Shown here piece after piece: positions 18,057 to 27,004 of a stretch of 64,000 bases of DNA. Below the pieces are notes generated by a model. The model saw nothing but the letters and a program-made list of their open reading frames with translations. It did not search any database and was not told where the DNA came from. Origin of the DNA: Flagellimonas zhangzhouensis (GTDB lineage Bacteria > Bacteroidota > Bacteroidia > Flavobacteriales > Flavobacteriaceae). The stretch covers positions 1,364,001 through 1,428,000 of the forward strand of contig NZ_FNKI01000001.1 in assembly GCF_900102925.1 (NCBI RefSeq), in the 5' to 3' direction. A program made the translations under genes and the position numbers. Within the stretch, counting starts at the first letter, position 1. Every line of letters starts with the position of its first letter.

Positions 18057-18740
18057 ATGCGGATAATTTTAGCAGTTTTGCTGTGCTGTGTGATCAAGGT
18101 TAGTGCCCAAACCTATGAGATTGGTGTGTTTGCAGGAGGTGTAAACATGATCGGTGATGTGGGAAGAACAAATTACCTGTTGCCTACTGGCCCTGCTTTT
18201 GGGGGGATCTTTAAATGGAATGCTGGAAAGCGATATGCTTGGAGAGGTAGTGTAACCTATGGTAGTTTTACGGCAAACGATAACAAATCGCACATGCAAT
18301 CCAGGCGACAACGTGGATATGTGGTCGATAATTCGGTGTTGGAATTCTCTGCAGGACTCGAAATTAACTTTGTTGAATACAATCTTCATAAGCTCGGACC
18401 CGCCTTTACACCTTACTTATATACGGGTATAACCTACTTTAGGTACGATTTTAATTATATTGATGCCCTTCAAGTGCAGGATATTAACCAAAAAGAAGGT
18501 AGTTTTGCAATTCCAATGACGGTTGGGGCTAAGTATCGTTTAAATCAATTTTTGATTCTTGGAGCCGAAATTGGGGCCAGATATACTTTTACGGACAATT
18601 TGGACGCGAGTAACCCTGAAGGTTCCAATTTTGAGCAATTCCGATTCGGAAATATATTGAGCGACGACTGGTACGTCTTTTCAGGTTTAACATTGACTTA
18701 TACCTTTGGACGTAAACCTTGCCAGGATTGTTTTCAATAA
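18057..18740 (+). CDS. DUF6089 family outer-membrane protein
   Basis: A 227-residue protein with a signal peptide (MRIILAVLLCCVIKVSAQ) and a mature part of amphipathic beta strands (LGPAFTPYLYTGITYFRYDF, GAEIGARYTFTDNLD, YVFSGLTLTYTFGRK) typical of an eight-stranded barrel. It ends with CQDC near the C-terminus. The ATG at 18057 is preferred to an in-frame GTG at 18048 because it starts the signal peptide. DUF6089 genes almost always sit between nadK and uppS/bamA in Flavobacteriia, which suggests a role in outer-membrane assembly, but no function is known to me. Confidence 0.8.
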   Translation: MRIILAVLLCCVIKVSAQTYEIGVFAGGVNMIGDVGRTNYLLPTGPAFGGIFKWNAGKRYAWRGSVTYGSFTANDNKSHMQSRRQRGYVVDNSVLEFSAGLEINFVEYNLHKLGPAFTPYLYTGITYFRYDFNYIDALQVQDINQKEGSFAIPMTVGAKYRLNQFLILGAEIGARYTFTDNLDASNPEGSNFEQFRFGNILSDDWYVFSGLTLTYTFGRKPCQDCFQ

Positions 18741-18741
18741 A

Positions 18742-19482
18742 ATGTACACGCTAGAAGACGTTAACAAAGACAAATTGCCAAAACACATCGCCGTAATCAT
18801 GGACGGTAATGGTCGTTGGGCCAAACAACGTGGAAAACTTCGCATGTTTGGTCACGAAAACGGTGTGGATGCAGTGAACAAGACCGTAGAAAGCTGTGCC
18901 AAGCTTCAAATTCCTTTTTTAACCTTATATGCTTTCTCTACCGAAAACTGGAATCGCCCAAAGGTAGAAATCGATACCCTTATGAAGCTGTTGGTTACGG
19001 CATTGAAAAAGGAATTAAAGACCCTGAACAAACATAATATAAGGTTAAGGGCCATTGGAAAAATAGATACACTTCCCGAAAAAGCCTTTCAAGAACTTAC
19101 CGAGGTAATGTCCAAAACGGAAAATAATACCGGAATGACGTTGACCCTTGCATTGAGTTATGGGTCGCGGGAAGAGATAAAAACTGCAGTTCAGGAGATT
19201 GCGGTCAAAGTTAAAAATAATATAATTTCACCCGAAAATATTGACGAAGCGGTTATAAATACACATCTTTACGCGCACTTTTTGCCTGATGTAGACTTAC
19301 TTATACGCACAAGCGGCGAATGTAGGATAAGTAATTTTTTACTTTGGCAGATTGCATACGCTGAATTATATTTTATTGATGTATTTTGGCCCGATTTTAG
19401 AGAAAATCATTTGGTAGAAGCCATATTAAGTTACCAAAATAGAGAACGACGATTTGGAAAAACAAGCGAACAACTCACTTAA
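18742..19482 (+). CDS. uppS: isoprenyl transferase (undecaprenyl diphosphate synthase)
   Basis: A 246-residue cis-prenyltransferase that makes the C55 lipid carrier for peptidoglycan and other surface polymers. The catalytic Asp and phosphate-binding block is IAVIMDGNGRWAKQRG (about 11-26), TLYAFSTENWNRP follows, and the C-terminal RTSGECRISNFLLWQIAYAELYF is canonical. The start at 18742 follows the DUF6089 stop by one base; an in-frame ATG at 18706 would run into that gene. Its last 29 bases overlap bamA in another frame. Confidence 0.96.
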   Translation: MYTLEDVNKDKLPKHIAVIMDGNGRWAKQRGKLRMFGHENGVDAVNKTVESCAKLQIPFLTLYAFSTENWNRPKVEIDTLMKLLVTALKKELKTLNKHNIRLRAIGKIDTLPEKAFQELTEVMSKTENNTGMTLTLALSYGSREEIKTAVQEIAVKVKNNIISPENIDEAVINTHLYAHFLPDVDLLIRTSGECRISNFLLWQIAYAELYFIDVFWPDFRENHLVEAILSYQNRERRFGKTSEQLT

Positions 19483-22123
19483 AGGTATTGCAAACTCTTT
19501 ACGTAACCACCTTAAAATATTAATTCCCCTACTGCTATTCTCCATTCCGGGAATTGCCCAAGAAACCAACTTTGAGGATGGAAAAGACTACATATTAGGT
19601 GGTCTTACCGTTACAGGGCTACAAAGTTATAACGAACAGACCGTGGTTACCTACACGGGTTTGCGTGTGGGGCAGCCTATAAGGGTTCCAGGAGATGAAA
19701 TCAGTGCAGTGATCAAAAAACTCTGGAATCTTGATTTGTTCAGCAATGTAGAAATGTACTATACCAAGATTGAAGGCGATCAAATCTTTTTGGAGTTGAA
19801 CATCTTGGAGCGTCCTACCTTAAATAATGTAACCGTTTACGGGGTTAAAAAACGCAAGGTTCAAGACATTATTGACGATACCGACCTTAAAAAGGGGAAG
19901 AAGATTACCGAGAGTTTAATTGCGAACACCAAGAACTTTCTTCAGAACAAGTACAAAAAACAAGGGTATCTTAATGCCAACGTCAACATTGCTACCGTTG
20001 CCGATACATCGGGTACCAACACCCAAAACATGGTAATCAATGTTAAAAAGGGTGATAAAGTAAAAGTTAGAAAAATCAATTTTATTGGAAACGAAAAGTT
20101 GTCCAATAAAAGATTGGCCAAGTCCCTGAAAAATACCAAGAAAAGAAAGCCAGGCCGTTTCTGGAAAAAATCCAAATATATAGAGGCTGATTTTCAAGAA
20201 GACCTTGATAAATTGGTGGAAACATATGCCGAAAGAGGGTATAGGGATGCAAGGGTAATTACCGACACCTTTGTGAAAGTGAACGAGAAAAGTATTGATC
20301 TATCCATCACAGTAGAGGAAGGAGACAAATACTATTTTGGTGATATAGATTTCGTGGGAAACACGGTATATTCCGATAGAGTTTTGGCCCAAGTAATGGG
20401 AATTAAAAAAGGCGATACTTATAATGGCGTATTGTTGAAAGAAAGGGTGGCCGATGCAGGTGATCCAGATGCAAACGATATTACCAACCTATATCAAAAC
20501 AACGGTTATTTGTTTTCAACAATTAACCCAGTTGAGGTTTCTGCCGTTAACGATACTATCGATTTTGAAATCAGGATCATTGAAGGAAAGGAAACTTTCT
20601 TGGATCACGTAACTGTTTCTGGAAACGATAAGACCAACGACCACGTAATTTTTAGGGAATTGCGTACACGTCCAGGTCAAAAATACAGCAAGTCCAATAT
20701 TGTTCGTAGTATTCGCGAATTAGGTCAAATGGGCTTTTTTGATGCAGAACAAATTGTTCCAGATATCCAAAACCCAGATCCAAATGCAGGTACGGTAGAT
20801 ATCAACTATAGCCTAGTAGAGTCAGGTTCCAGCCAAATTGAACTGCAAGGTGGTTTTGGTGGTGGTGGATTCATCGGTACCTTGGGACTTTCCTTTAGCA
20901 ACTTCTCCTTAAAGAATATTTTCAATAAAGAAGCCTACCAACCTGTGCCCATGGGAGATGGTCAAACTTTTGCTTTGCGTTTACAGGCCAGTAGAACCTT
21001 TAGGGTGTATAGTTTAAACTTCTCCGAACCATGGTTGGGAGGTAAAAAGCCGGTAAGGTTTAACCTTTCCTTATCCAGAACGCAACAATTTGCTACAGGA
21101 TATAACAGTAATGGTAGGTTGGATGTAGATAGATCAAGAGGATTTGCCATAACAGGAGTTTCTGCCGGTTTGGCGAAAAGGGTACAGTGGCCAGATGATT
21201 TCTTCACCATTTCGCACGCCGTAAGTTATCAGTTGTACGACTTTAACGATTACAACAGTGGATTGTTCAACTTTGGTAATGGTAGCTCCAACTCCTTAAG
21301 CTATACATTAGGTATTTCAAGAAGTTCCCAAGGACCAAGTAGAATTTTCCCAATGACTGGGTCTAATTTTGAACTAACAGCAAAAATGACCCCACCATAT
21401 TCTTTGTTTAGTGGAAAGGACTACAAACAATTGAAGGAGGATATTGATGAGACCACCCAAAGATTGTACGATCTACAAGGTGACGATTCAACTGAAGGAC
21501 AATTGGAGTTTGCTCGTTTACAAGAAGACTTGGAGCGCATGGAAGAAGAGCGTTTCAAACTATTGGAATATTTCAAGATTAAGTTTAAAGGAGACTGGTA
21601 CACCACTTTGGTAGATAAATTGGTATTGAGAACCAATGCAGAATTTGGATTCTTGGGTGCCTACAACCACGATATTGGAGATGTTCCATTCGAGCGTTTT
21701 TATGTAGGTGGTGACGGACTTGGAAACTTTACCTTGGATGGTAGGGATGTGGTTCAATTGCGTGGATACGAAAACCAGTCCTTGACCCCATATAGTAGAA
21801 ACCCAATTACCAATAATTTGGAACAGGACGGAGGAACTATTTACAACAAATTCTCCTTGGAACTGCGTTATCCATTAACGTTGAAGCCTTCAGCATCCAT
21901 TTATGCCCTAACTTTTTTAGAGGCAGGTAATGCTTACAACAATTTTAAAGACTATAATCCGTTTGAATTAAAAAGATCTGCCGGAGTGGGGCTACGTATT
22001 TTTATGCCGGCATTCGGACTCTTGGGGATTGATTTTGGTTACGGATTCGATACAGATTCCAGACCATCATCGGTTGGACCAAGTGGCTGGCAAACGCACT
22101 TCATCATCGGGCAGCAGTTTTAA
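19454..22123 (+). CDS. bamA: outer membrane protein assembly factor BamA
   Basis: An 889-residue Omp85 protein: signal peptide (hydrophobic core ILIPLLLFSIPGIAQ, about 22-36), POTRA repeats to about residue 440, then the C-terminal 16-strand barrel ending in Phe (IIGQQF). It inserts beta-barrel proteins into the outer membrane. The start is a TTG inside the end of uppS; an in-frame stop at 19427-19429 and the absence of any Met before the signal peptide leave no ATG or GTG choice. A charged insert (about 655-700, Asp/Glu rich) sits in the barrel. uppS-bamA-ompH-ompH is the normal flavobacterial order. Confidence 0.95.
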   Translation: MEKQANNSLKGIANSLRNHLKILIPLLLFSIPGIAQETNFEDGKDYILGGLTVTGLQSYNEQTVVTYTGLRVGQPIRVPGDEISAVIKKLWNLDLFSNVEMYYTKIEGDQIFLELNILERPTLNNVTVYGVKKRKVQDIIDDTDLKKGKKITESLIANTKNFLQNKYKKQGYLNANVNIATVADTSGTNTQNMVINVKKGDKVKVRKINFIGNEKLSNKRLAKSLKNTKKRKPGRFWKKSKYIEADFQEDLDKLVETYAERGYRDARVITDTFVKVNEKSIDLSITVEEGDKYYFGDIDFVGNTVYSDRVLAQVMGIKKGDTYNGVLLKERVADAGDPDANDITNLYQNNGYLFSTINPVEVSAVNDTIDFEIRIIEGKETFLDHVTVSGNDKTNDHVIFRELRTRPGQKYSKSNIVRSIRELGQMGFFDAEQIVPDIQNPDPNAGTVDINYSLVESGSSQIELQGGFGGGGFIGTLGLSFSNFSLKNIFNKEAYQPVPMGDGQTFALRLQASRTFRVYSLNFSEPWLGGKKPVRFNLSLSRTQQFATGYNSNGRLDVDRSRGFAITGVSAGLAKRVQWPDDFFTISHAVSYQLYDFNDYNSGLFNFGNGSSNSLSYTLGISRSSQGPSRIFPMTGSNFELTAKMTPPYSLFSGKDYKQLKEDIDETTQRLYDLQGDDSTEGQLEFARLQEDLERMEEERFKLLEYFKIKFKGDWYTTLVDKLVLRTNAEFGFLGAYNHDIGDVPFERFYVGGDGLGNFTLDGRDVVQLRGYENQSLTPYSRNPITNNLEQDGGTIYNKFSLELRYPLTLKPSASIYALTFLEAGNAYNNFKDYNPFELKRSAGVGLRIFMPAFGLLGIDFGYGFDTDSRPSSVGPSGWQTHFIIGQQF

Positions 22124-22221
22124 TCAATGGAAAATTGTGTCTTAATAATTCGTAAACACCTCATTTAAAAGGATTTGATTATTTTGGCACGATATTTTCT
22201 ATGTAAAATGCGGAATCAAAG

Positions 22222-23055
22222 ATGAATTCAAAAGTTCTTTTAGTTTTAGTTGTTTTGATGACATCCTTTTATGGGTTTTCCCAAAGAGGAGTACGTATCG
22301 GATACGTGGATATGGAATATATCCTCGAGAATGTAGAGGAATATAGGGATGCCACCGAGCAATTAAATGCAAAAGCTGAAAAGTGGAAGCAAGAGATTGA
22401 TCTGAAGCAAAGCGTGGTTGAGCAGATGAAAAAGGACCTTATGGCCGAAAAAGTGCTGCTTACCGACGAGTTGATTGCGGAGCGCGAAGAAGAGATTCAA
22501 ATCTTGGAAAAGGAAATGTTGGATTACCAACAAGACCGTTTTGGACCACGTGGTGATTTGGTATTGCAAAAGCAGCTGTTAATTCAGCCAATCCAAGACC
22601 AGGTATTTAACGAGGTACAGAAAATCGGAGGCAATAAAAGATACGATTTTATTTTTGATAAATCGGCAGATGTTGTAATGTTGTACTCCGAAAAAAGACA
22701 CGATATCAGTGACTTGGTGTTAAGGGAGATAGGGCGAACAAGAAAAGTTAGCGCATCGAACAGAAAACAAGAGGAACAAAGCAGATTGGAGCAGTTTGAA
22801 GCCGAGGAGGCCGAAGCTGATGAGGAAATAAGTGATGCCCTAAGAGAGCGTCAAGAAAATGCTGCTACAGCCCAAGCCGAAAGGGAAAAGCAGGCCGAAG
22901 CAGATAGAGCAGAAAAATTACGTTTAAGAGAAGAACGCAAAAAAGCATACGAAGAAAGAAGGAAAAAATTATTGGAAGAGCGCGAGGCCAATCGAAAAGC
23001 CAAATTGGAAGAGCGAAAAAAAGCGCAAGAACAACAGAAAGATTCAATAGGATAA
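22222..23055 (+). CDS. OmpH/Skp family chaperone with long charged tail
   Basis: A 277-residue periplasmic protein with a signal peptide (MNSKVLLVLVVLMTSFYGFSQ). Residues 25-175 match the OmpH/Skp fold: a beta strand (GYVDMEYILENV), a long coiled coil, and a return strand (YDFIFDKSADVVMLYS). After that comes a tail of about 100 residues that is almost pure Glu, Lys, Arg and Ala and predicted as a single long helix. Skp-type proteins escort unfolded outer-membrane proteins to BamA, encoded just upstream. A second, shorter paralogue follows. Confidence 0.9.
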   Translation: MNSKVLLVLVVLMTSFYGFSQRGVRIGYVDMEYILENVEEYRDATEQLNAKAEKWKQEIDLKQSVVEQMKKDLMAEKVLLTDELIAEREEEIQILEKEMLDYQQDRFGPRGDLVLQKQLLIQPIQDQVFNEVQKIGGNKRYDFIFDKSADVVMLYSEKRHDISDLVLREIGRTRKVSASNRKQEEQSRLEQFEAEEAEADEEISDALRERQENAATAQAEREKQAEADRAEKLRLREERKKAYEERRKKLLEEREANRKAKLEERKKAQEQQKDSIG

Positions 23056-23104
23056 AGTATATTGGACCACTAAATTTAAAGTCAAAATAGTAACAGAGAG
23101 AATC

Positions 23105-23614
23105 ATGAAAAATGTAAAAAGGATAGCGGTAGCACTAGTTTTGTTTGTAGCGGCTACTGGATTTGTTAATGCTCAGAGCAAGATTGCACATATCAACGTT
23201 CAGCAGTTGTTAACAGATATGCCAGAGATGAAGGCTGCCCAAGCTGAATTGAAGAAGTTGCAGGAAACTTACCGTGCAGATATTCAAAGCTCAATGACCG
23301 AGCTTCAAAACAAATATACACAATACCAAAACGAAGCCACTTCCAAAACAAGAGAAGAAAACGAACAAAGAGCCGTTGAACTTCAAGGTTTCGAAAAAAA
23401 TATTCAAGAGGCTGAGCAAGCTGCCATGCAAGAAATGCAGAAAAAGCAGCAAGAATTGTTTGCTCCTATTTCCGATAAAGCAAAAGCAGCCATCGAAAAA
23501 GTTGCTGCGGCACAAGGTTACGATTATGTAATCGATGCTAGCCCAGGATTGAGCTTGATCGTGTCTAAAGGTCCAGACCTTTTGTCAGCTGTAAAACAAG
23601 AATTAGGATTCTAA
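23105..23614 (+). CDS. OmpH/Skp family periplasmic chaperone
   Basis: A 169-residue paralogue of the preceding gene product with the same fold: signal peptide (MKNVKRIAVALVLFVAATGF, cleavage after VNAQ), first strand KIAHINVQQLL, coiled-coil tentacles rich in Gln and Glu, and closing strand YDYVIDASPGLSLIVSKG. The length is close to the classical Skp. It lies 49 bp after the first OmpH gene and has a strong terminator behind it, so it ends the uppS-bamA-ompH operon. Confidence 0.93.
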   Translation: MKNVKRIAVALVLFVAATGFVNAQSKIAHINVQQLLTDMPEMKAAQAELKKLQETYRADIQSSMTELQNKYTQYQNEATSKTREENEQRAVELQGFEKNIQEAEQAAMQEMQKKQQELFAPISDKAKAAIEKVAAAQGYDYVIDASPGLSLIVSKGPDLLSAVKQELGF

Positions 23615-23635
23615 TCCCGATTTTTTAAAAGAACT

Positions 23636-23669
23636 AAAAACCGCTTTTTCATCAAAAAGCGGTTTTTTT
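23636..23669 (+). terminator. terminator of the bamA-ompH operon
   Basis: A perfect 14-bp stem (23636-23649 with 23654-23667), loop CATC, ends in seven T's. The A-rich left arm also gives T's on the opposite strand. Confidence 0.9.
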
Positions 23670-23701
23670 GTGGGTAAAATTCAAAGTAGCTATTTTTAAT
23701 T

Positions 23702-24481
23702 ATGGTCAAACCCATAGGTGTTTTTGATTCAGGGGTAGGAGGAACCTCCATTTGGAAAGAAGTGGCAAAAATGCTTCCGCATGAAAGCACCATTTATTTG
23801 GCCGATAGTGCCAATGCACCCTATGGAGAAAAATCCAAAGAAGAAATACTCCAACTCAGCATTAAGAATACCGAATTTTTATTAAATCAAGGTTGTAAGT
23901 TGATTGTGGTGGCCTGCAATACCGCAACCACCAATGCCATCGATTATCTTCGGGAGCATTTTCAGGTACCCTTCATAGGAATAGAACCTGCCATTAAACC
24001 TGCAGCATTACAAACACAGACCAAAAAAGTGGGCATATTGGCCACCAAGGGCACACTTTCCAGTAGTTTGTTTTCCAATACCTCTAAACTTTATGCAGAA
24101 GGAATTACCGTGCTGGAACAAGAGGGAAAAGGATTGGTTAAATTAATTGAATCAGGAGATATTAAATCTGAAGAAATGAAAACTCTGCTCAACCAATTTT
24201 TAGAACCCATGCTGGAACAAAACATCGATTGTTTGGTGTTGGGATGCACCCACTATCCTTATTTAATTCCTATACTAAGAGAATTATTGCCCCCAAACAT
24301 AACAATCATTGATTCAGGGGAGGCTGTGGCTAGGCAGACCAAGGCCGTTTTGGAGCAAAACAATTTGATGACGCAAGAAAATAACGCCCCTTCCCATATT
24401 TTTTACAGTAATAAAGACGTTGCAGTTTTGGAGCAATTGGTCAATTCCCCATCGGCACAAATTTCTTACTTAGATTTTTAA
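23702..24481 (+). CDS. murI: glutamate racemase
   Basis: A 259-residue enzyme that interconverts L- and D-glutamate for peptidoglycan. The substrate loop IGVFDSGVGG is at about 5-14. The two catalytic cysteines are Cys72 (VACNTATTNA) and Cys182 (LGCTHYPYL). It comes after the ompH terminator with a gap of only 30 bases, so its promoter must lie within or near the terminator. It converges on folA with a 4-base overlap of the stops and no obvious terminator between them. Confidence 0.96.
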   Translation: MVKPIGVFDSGVGGTSIWKEVAKMLPHESTIYLADSANAPYGEKSKEEILQLSIKNTEFLLNQGCKLIVVACNTATTNAIDYLREHFQVPFIGIEPAIKPAALQTQTKKVGILATKGTLSSSLFSNTSKLYAEGITVLEQEGKGLVKLIESGDIKSEEMKTLLNQFLEPMLEQNIDCLVLGCTHYPYLIPILRELLPPNITIIDSGEAVARQTKAVLEQNNLMTQENNAPSHIFYSNKDVAVLEQLVNSPSAQISYLDF

Positions 24482-24975
24482 TCCTGTATCCTGCGGTAGG
24501 TCAAATAGGAAAAATCGTATTTGTGCTTTTCATCCTTTGGATGATGTTCTTCCTTAACCAACTCCCAGTTTTTTGGATCAATTTCTGGAAAAAAGGCATC
24601 CGCTTCAAAAGTTTCATGAACACGCGTTAATTCAATATAGGTAGCAATCGCCATCGATTGTTTGTAAATCTCACCTCCGCCAATAATAAAAGCAGTCTCA
24701 TTTGGTTCCACCAAATCAATCGCGGCTTCCAATGAATGAACAATGGTGCATGGAAATTTGGGTGTATAATCGGTATCACGGGTAATGGCAATATGTGTGC
24801 GATTGGGAAGAGGTTTTGGGAAGCTTTCCAATGTCTTTCTACCCATGATTATCTTATGGCCCGAAGTTATGGTCTTAAACCGCTTAAAATCGTCTGGAAG
24901 ATGCCAAACGAGGTCATTGTCCTTGCCCAGGGCATTGTTTTCACCTGCCGCGGCAATAATGATCAATTGCTTCAC
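24478..24975 (-). CDS. folA: dihydrofolate reductase
   Basis: A 165-residue type I DHFR that reduces dihydrofolate with NADPH. Landmarks are AAAGENNALGKDNDLVWHLPDDFKRFK (about 7-33, Trp24 and Asp27 of the active site), KIIMGRKTLESF for NADPH binding, and FIIGGGEIYKQS. The stop of the upstream 2TM gene overlaps its start by one base, so the pair is one operon. thyA, which makes the dihydrofolate, is in the same window at 29176-30000 but in a separate unit. Confidence 0.97.
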   Translation of the reverse strand: MKQLIIIAAAGENNALGKDNDLVWHLPDDFKRFKTITSGHKIIMGRKTLESFPKPLPNRTHIAITRDTDYTPKFPCTIVHSLEAAIDLVEPNETAFIIGGGEIYKQSMAIATYIELTRVHETFEADAFFPEIDPKNWELVKEEHHPKDEKHKYDFSYLTYRRIQD

Positions 24976-25364
24976 TATTCTTTTTTTTTATTGATTTTGG
25001 AAAGGGGGAAATCCGTTTCAATTTCTTTTTGGATCTCCGCTATTTTTTTCTTTTGAAGTGCCACCAATCGTTCCCGTTGTTTGCGTTCCCAATCCTTACC
25101 CATAAATTTTTGGGTCACAAAAATATTAAAAGTATGTAGGCATAGTAAAAAGAACCAGACTAGAATAATCCAAACTGACCAATCATGGGCTTCACCGTAT
25201 TTTAAAACTTTATTCGCCAGAAGTAAAAAGATGCTACCGATCAAAAAAATCACGAAATGGGTGAACAAGCGTTTCTTTTGGGCAATGCGTTTTTGGGCAT
25301 GTTCCAAAAGTTCATGCTGCTCCAAATCTATTTTGGGTTTGTTCTTTTTTCCGAATGACAACAT
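24975..25364 (-). CDS. 2TM domain protein
   Basis: A 129-residue membrane protein with two hydrophobic helices (about 35-55 and 65-87) between a charged N-terminus and a Lys/Glu-rich C-terminal tail. The short loop between helices and the Trp-rich second helix (WSVWIILVWFFLLCLHTFNIF) match the '2TM domain' family found in Bacteroidota, often next to LytTR or histidine kinase genes. Here it is coupled by a one-base overlap to folA. Its function is unknown. Confidence 0.75.
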   Translation of the reverse strand: MLSFGKKNKPKIDLEQHELLEHAQKRIAQKKRLFTHFVIFLIGSIFLLLANKVLKYGEAHDWSVWIILVWFFLLCLHTFNIFVTQKFMGKDWERKQRERLVALQKKKIAEIQKEIETDFPLSKINKKKE

Positions 25365-25419
25365 GGAATGGCTATCTTTATCAACAAAGATAAAGTAATT
25401 CGATCCAAAGCCATTTGCA

Positions 25420-26514
25420 ATGCAACACCTAAGAAAAAAATTCCCCGTTCTTAACCAAAGTATCTACGCCAATACCGCTTCCGCAGGACTTTTAAGTGAA
25501 GATTTGATGGAGTGGAGACAAGGACACGATTTGGACTATCTGATTGGTGGAAGTGATATGAAGAATAAGGGATTTGCCCACATGCCCGAAATCAAAAAAG
25601 CGGTAGGGAAGTTTTTTCATTGTAAACCCGAAAATGTGGCTTTGGTGCCCAATTTTAGTTTAGGCTTTAATTTGTTGTTGGAAGGAATGCCTAAAAACAA
25701 AAAAGTCTTGTTGCTCAACAACGATTATCCTTCGGTGAACTGGCCATTCGAAACCCGAAATTTTGACCGCGCCTATGTGGATATCGATGAAGACATGGAG
25801 GATCATATTTATGAAAAGGTGAAATCCGAAAACATAGACATTTTTGTCTTGAGTTTGGTGCAATGGGTGAATGGAGTTAAAATTGATTTTGAATTTTTAA
25901 AACAACTTAAAAAAGAATTTCCCAACCTGATGATCATTGCTGATGGTACCCAATATTGTGGACAGGAACCTTTCAACTTCGAAAAATCAGGAATCGATAT
26001 TCTGGGTGCCAGTGCCTACAAATGGTTGTTGGCTGGTTATGGTAACGGATTTTTTCTGGTTAAGGATGGAATCAAAGATCAGTTTGAATTGAAAGGCATT
26101 GGTAATGGATCAGTAAACAACGATGCATCACAACGTAATAATATTTCCTTCTGTAAGTTTTTAGAACCAGGTCATTTGGATTCCTTCAATTTTGGAAGTT
26201 TGGAATTTGCCCTTGAATTTTTGGATGAAATTGGGCAGGAACATATTCAGACACAATTAAAGAAATTGTCCAAAAAAGGGATGGAAACCTTCTCGGAACT
26301 GGGGCTATTGGAGCCATCAATCACTAAAAGAAAGGAACATTCAACCATCTTCAGTATTAAAGGGGATGAGAAACTCTTTAACAAATTGACAGCCGAAGAT
26401 GTGGTGGCTTCGCTTCGTGGTGGGGGTATTCGATTAAGCTTTCATTTTTACAATACCGAAGAGGAAATAGATGTTATAGGAACACTTCTAAAGCGTTGGT
26501 CTTCAAAAGGATAA
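25420..26514 (+). CDS. class V aminotransferase-like PLP enzyme
   Basis: A 364-residue fold-type I PLP enzyme. IIADGTQYCG (about 171-180) carries the Asp that contacts the pyridine nitrogen, and GASAYKWLLAGYG places the Schiff-base lysine at Lys201. The general pattern fits the class V group (cysteine desulfurase and isopenicillin epimerase-like). There is no Cys loop of the desulfurase kind in the right place, so I do not call it a NifS/SufS protein. The gene is divergent from the 2TM-folA pair with 55 bp between. Confidence 0.8.
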   Translation: MQHLRKKFPVLNQSIYANTASAGLLSEDLMEWRQGHDLDYLIGGSDMKNKGFAHMPEIKKAVGKFFHCKPENVALVPNFSLGFNLLLEGMPKNKKVLLLNNDYPSVNWPFETRNFDRAYVDIDEDMEDHIYEKVKSENIDIFVLSLVQWVNGVKIDFEFLKQLKKEFPNLMIIADGTQYCGQEPFNFEKSGIDILGASAYKWLLAGYGNGFFLVKDGIKDQFELKGIGNGSVNNDASQRNNISFCKFLEPGHLDSFNFGSLEFALEFLDEIGQEHIQTQLKKLSKKGMETFSELGLLEPSITKRKEHSTIFSIKGDEKLFNKLTAEDVVASLRGGGIRLSFHFYNTEEEIDVIGTLLKRWSSKG

Positions 26515-26554
26515 TTGGTAAAATTCATTAAAAAAATTTAGCAAAAGTAACCCT

Positions 26555-26599
26555 TAAGTTAGCTGCATTTTATCAATTTGATAAATCGGTGCTAACTTA
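26555..26599 (+). other. long imperfect hairpin upstream of the CBM48 gene
   Basis: A 9-bp perfect outer stem (26555-26563 with 26591-26599) encloses a 5 by 5 internal loop and a 7-bp inner stem (26569-26575 with 26579-26585, loop ATT). No T-run follows, so it is a poor terminator for the aminotransferase gene. It could be a structured leader or an operator for the gene that starts at 26657. Confidence 0.45.
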
Positions 26600-26656
26600 T
26601 TGTAAGTAAATGGTTTTATGCATTGTTTTGTATCGGAATTAAAATTATTTGGTACC

Positions 26657-26953
26657 ATGGCAATTAAAAAACAATACTTAAAAAGTAAGCCTGTTTGCAA
26701 AGTTACATTCACTGTTCCTGCAGATGAGGCAAAGACTGTTGCTGTAGTAGGGGATTTCAATAAATGGAATCCTAAAAAGAGCAGCTTAACGAAACTGAAA
26801 AACGGAACCTTTAAAGGTACGTTCGATTTACCTGTGGAAAACAGTTACGAATTTAGATATTTAATTGACGGCACTTATACCAACGAAGCCGAAGCAGATC
26901 GTTACCAATGGAACGATTATGCTGGTACGGAAAATGCCGTTTTAGAACTTTAA
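26657..26953 (+). CDS. glycogen-recognition (CBM48/isoamylase early set) domain protein
   Basis: A 98-residue stand-alone CBM48 domain like the AMPK beta-subunit glycogen-binding module. VAVVGDFNKWNPKKSSLTKL has the conserved Gly-Asp-Phe-Asn-x-Trp core, and YEFRYLIDGTYTNEAEADRY has the second conserved block and the Trp/Tyr environment used for alpha-glucan contact. No catalytic domain is attached. The start at 26657 is chosen because the homologous region begins there; an ATG at 26618 would add an unrelated 13 residues. The partner protein is unknown. Confidence 0.85.
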   Translation: MAIKKQYLKSKPVCKVTFTVPADEAKTVAVVGDFNKWNPKKSSLTKLKNGTFKGTFDLPVENSYEFRYLIDGTYTNEAEADRYQWNDYAGTENAVLEL

Positions 26954-26957
26954 ATAG

Positions 26958-27004
26958 AATCGCCATCGGGAGTTCCCCAAGCCTCGGTGGCGGATTTCTT
27001 TTTT
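26958..27004. terminator. terminator between CBM48 and Dabb genes
   Basis: 26958-26965 pairs with 26988-26995, including one G-T pair, and a T-rich run (TTTCTTTTTTT) follows on the + strand. The T-run overlaps the end of the convergent Dabb gene. Confidence 0.65.

Noticed and set aside
25420..26514. Cysteine desulfurase (NifS/SufS) for the class V aminotransferase
   Set aside because: The active-site Cys loop of desulfurases is not found at the expected place and no suf or isc gene is near.
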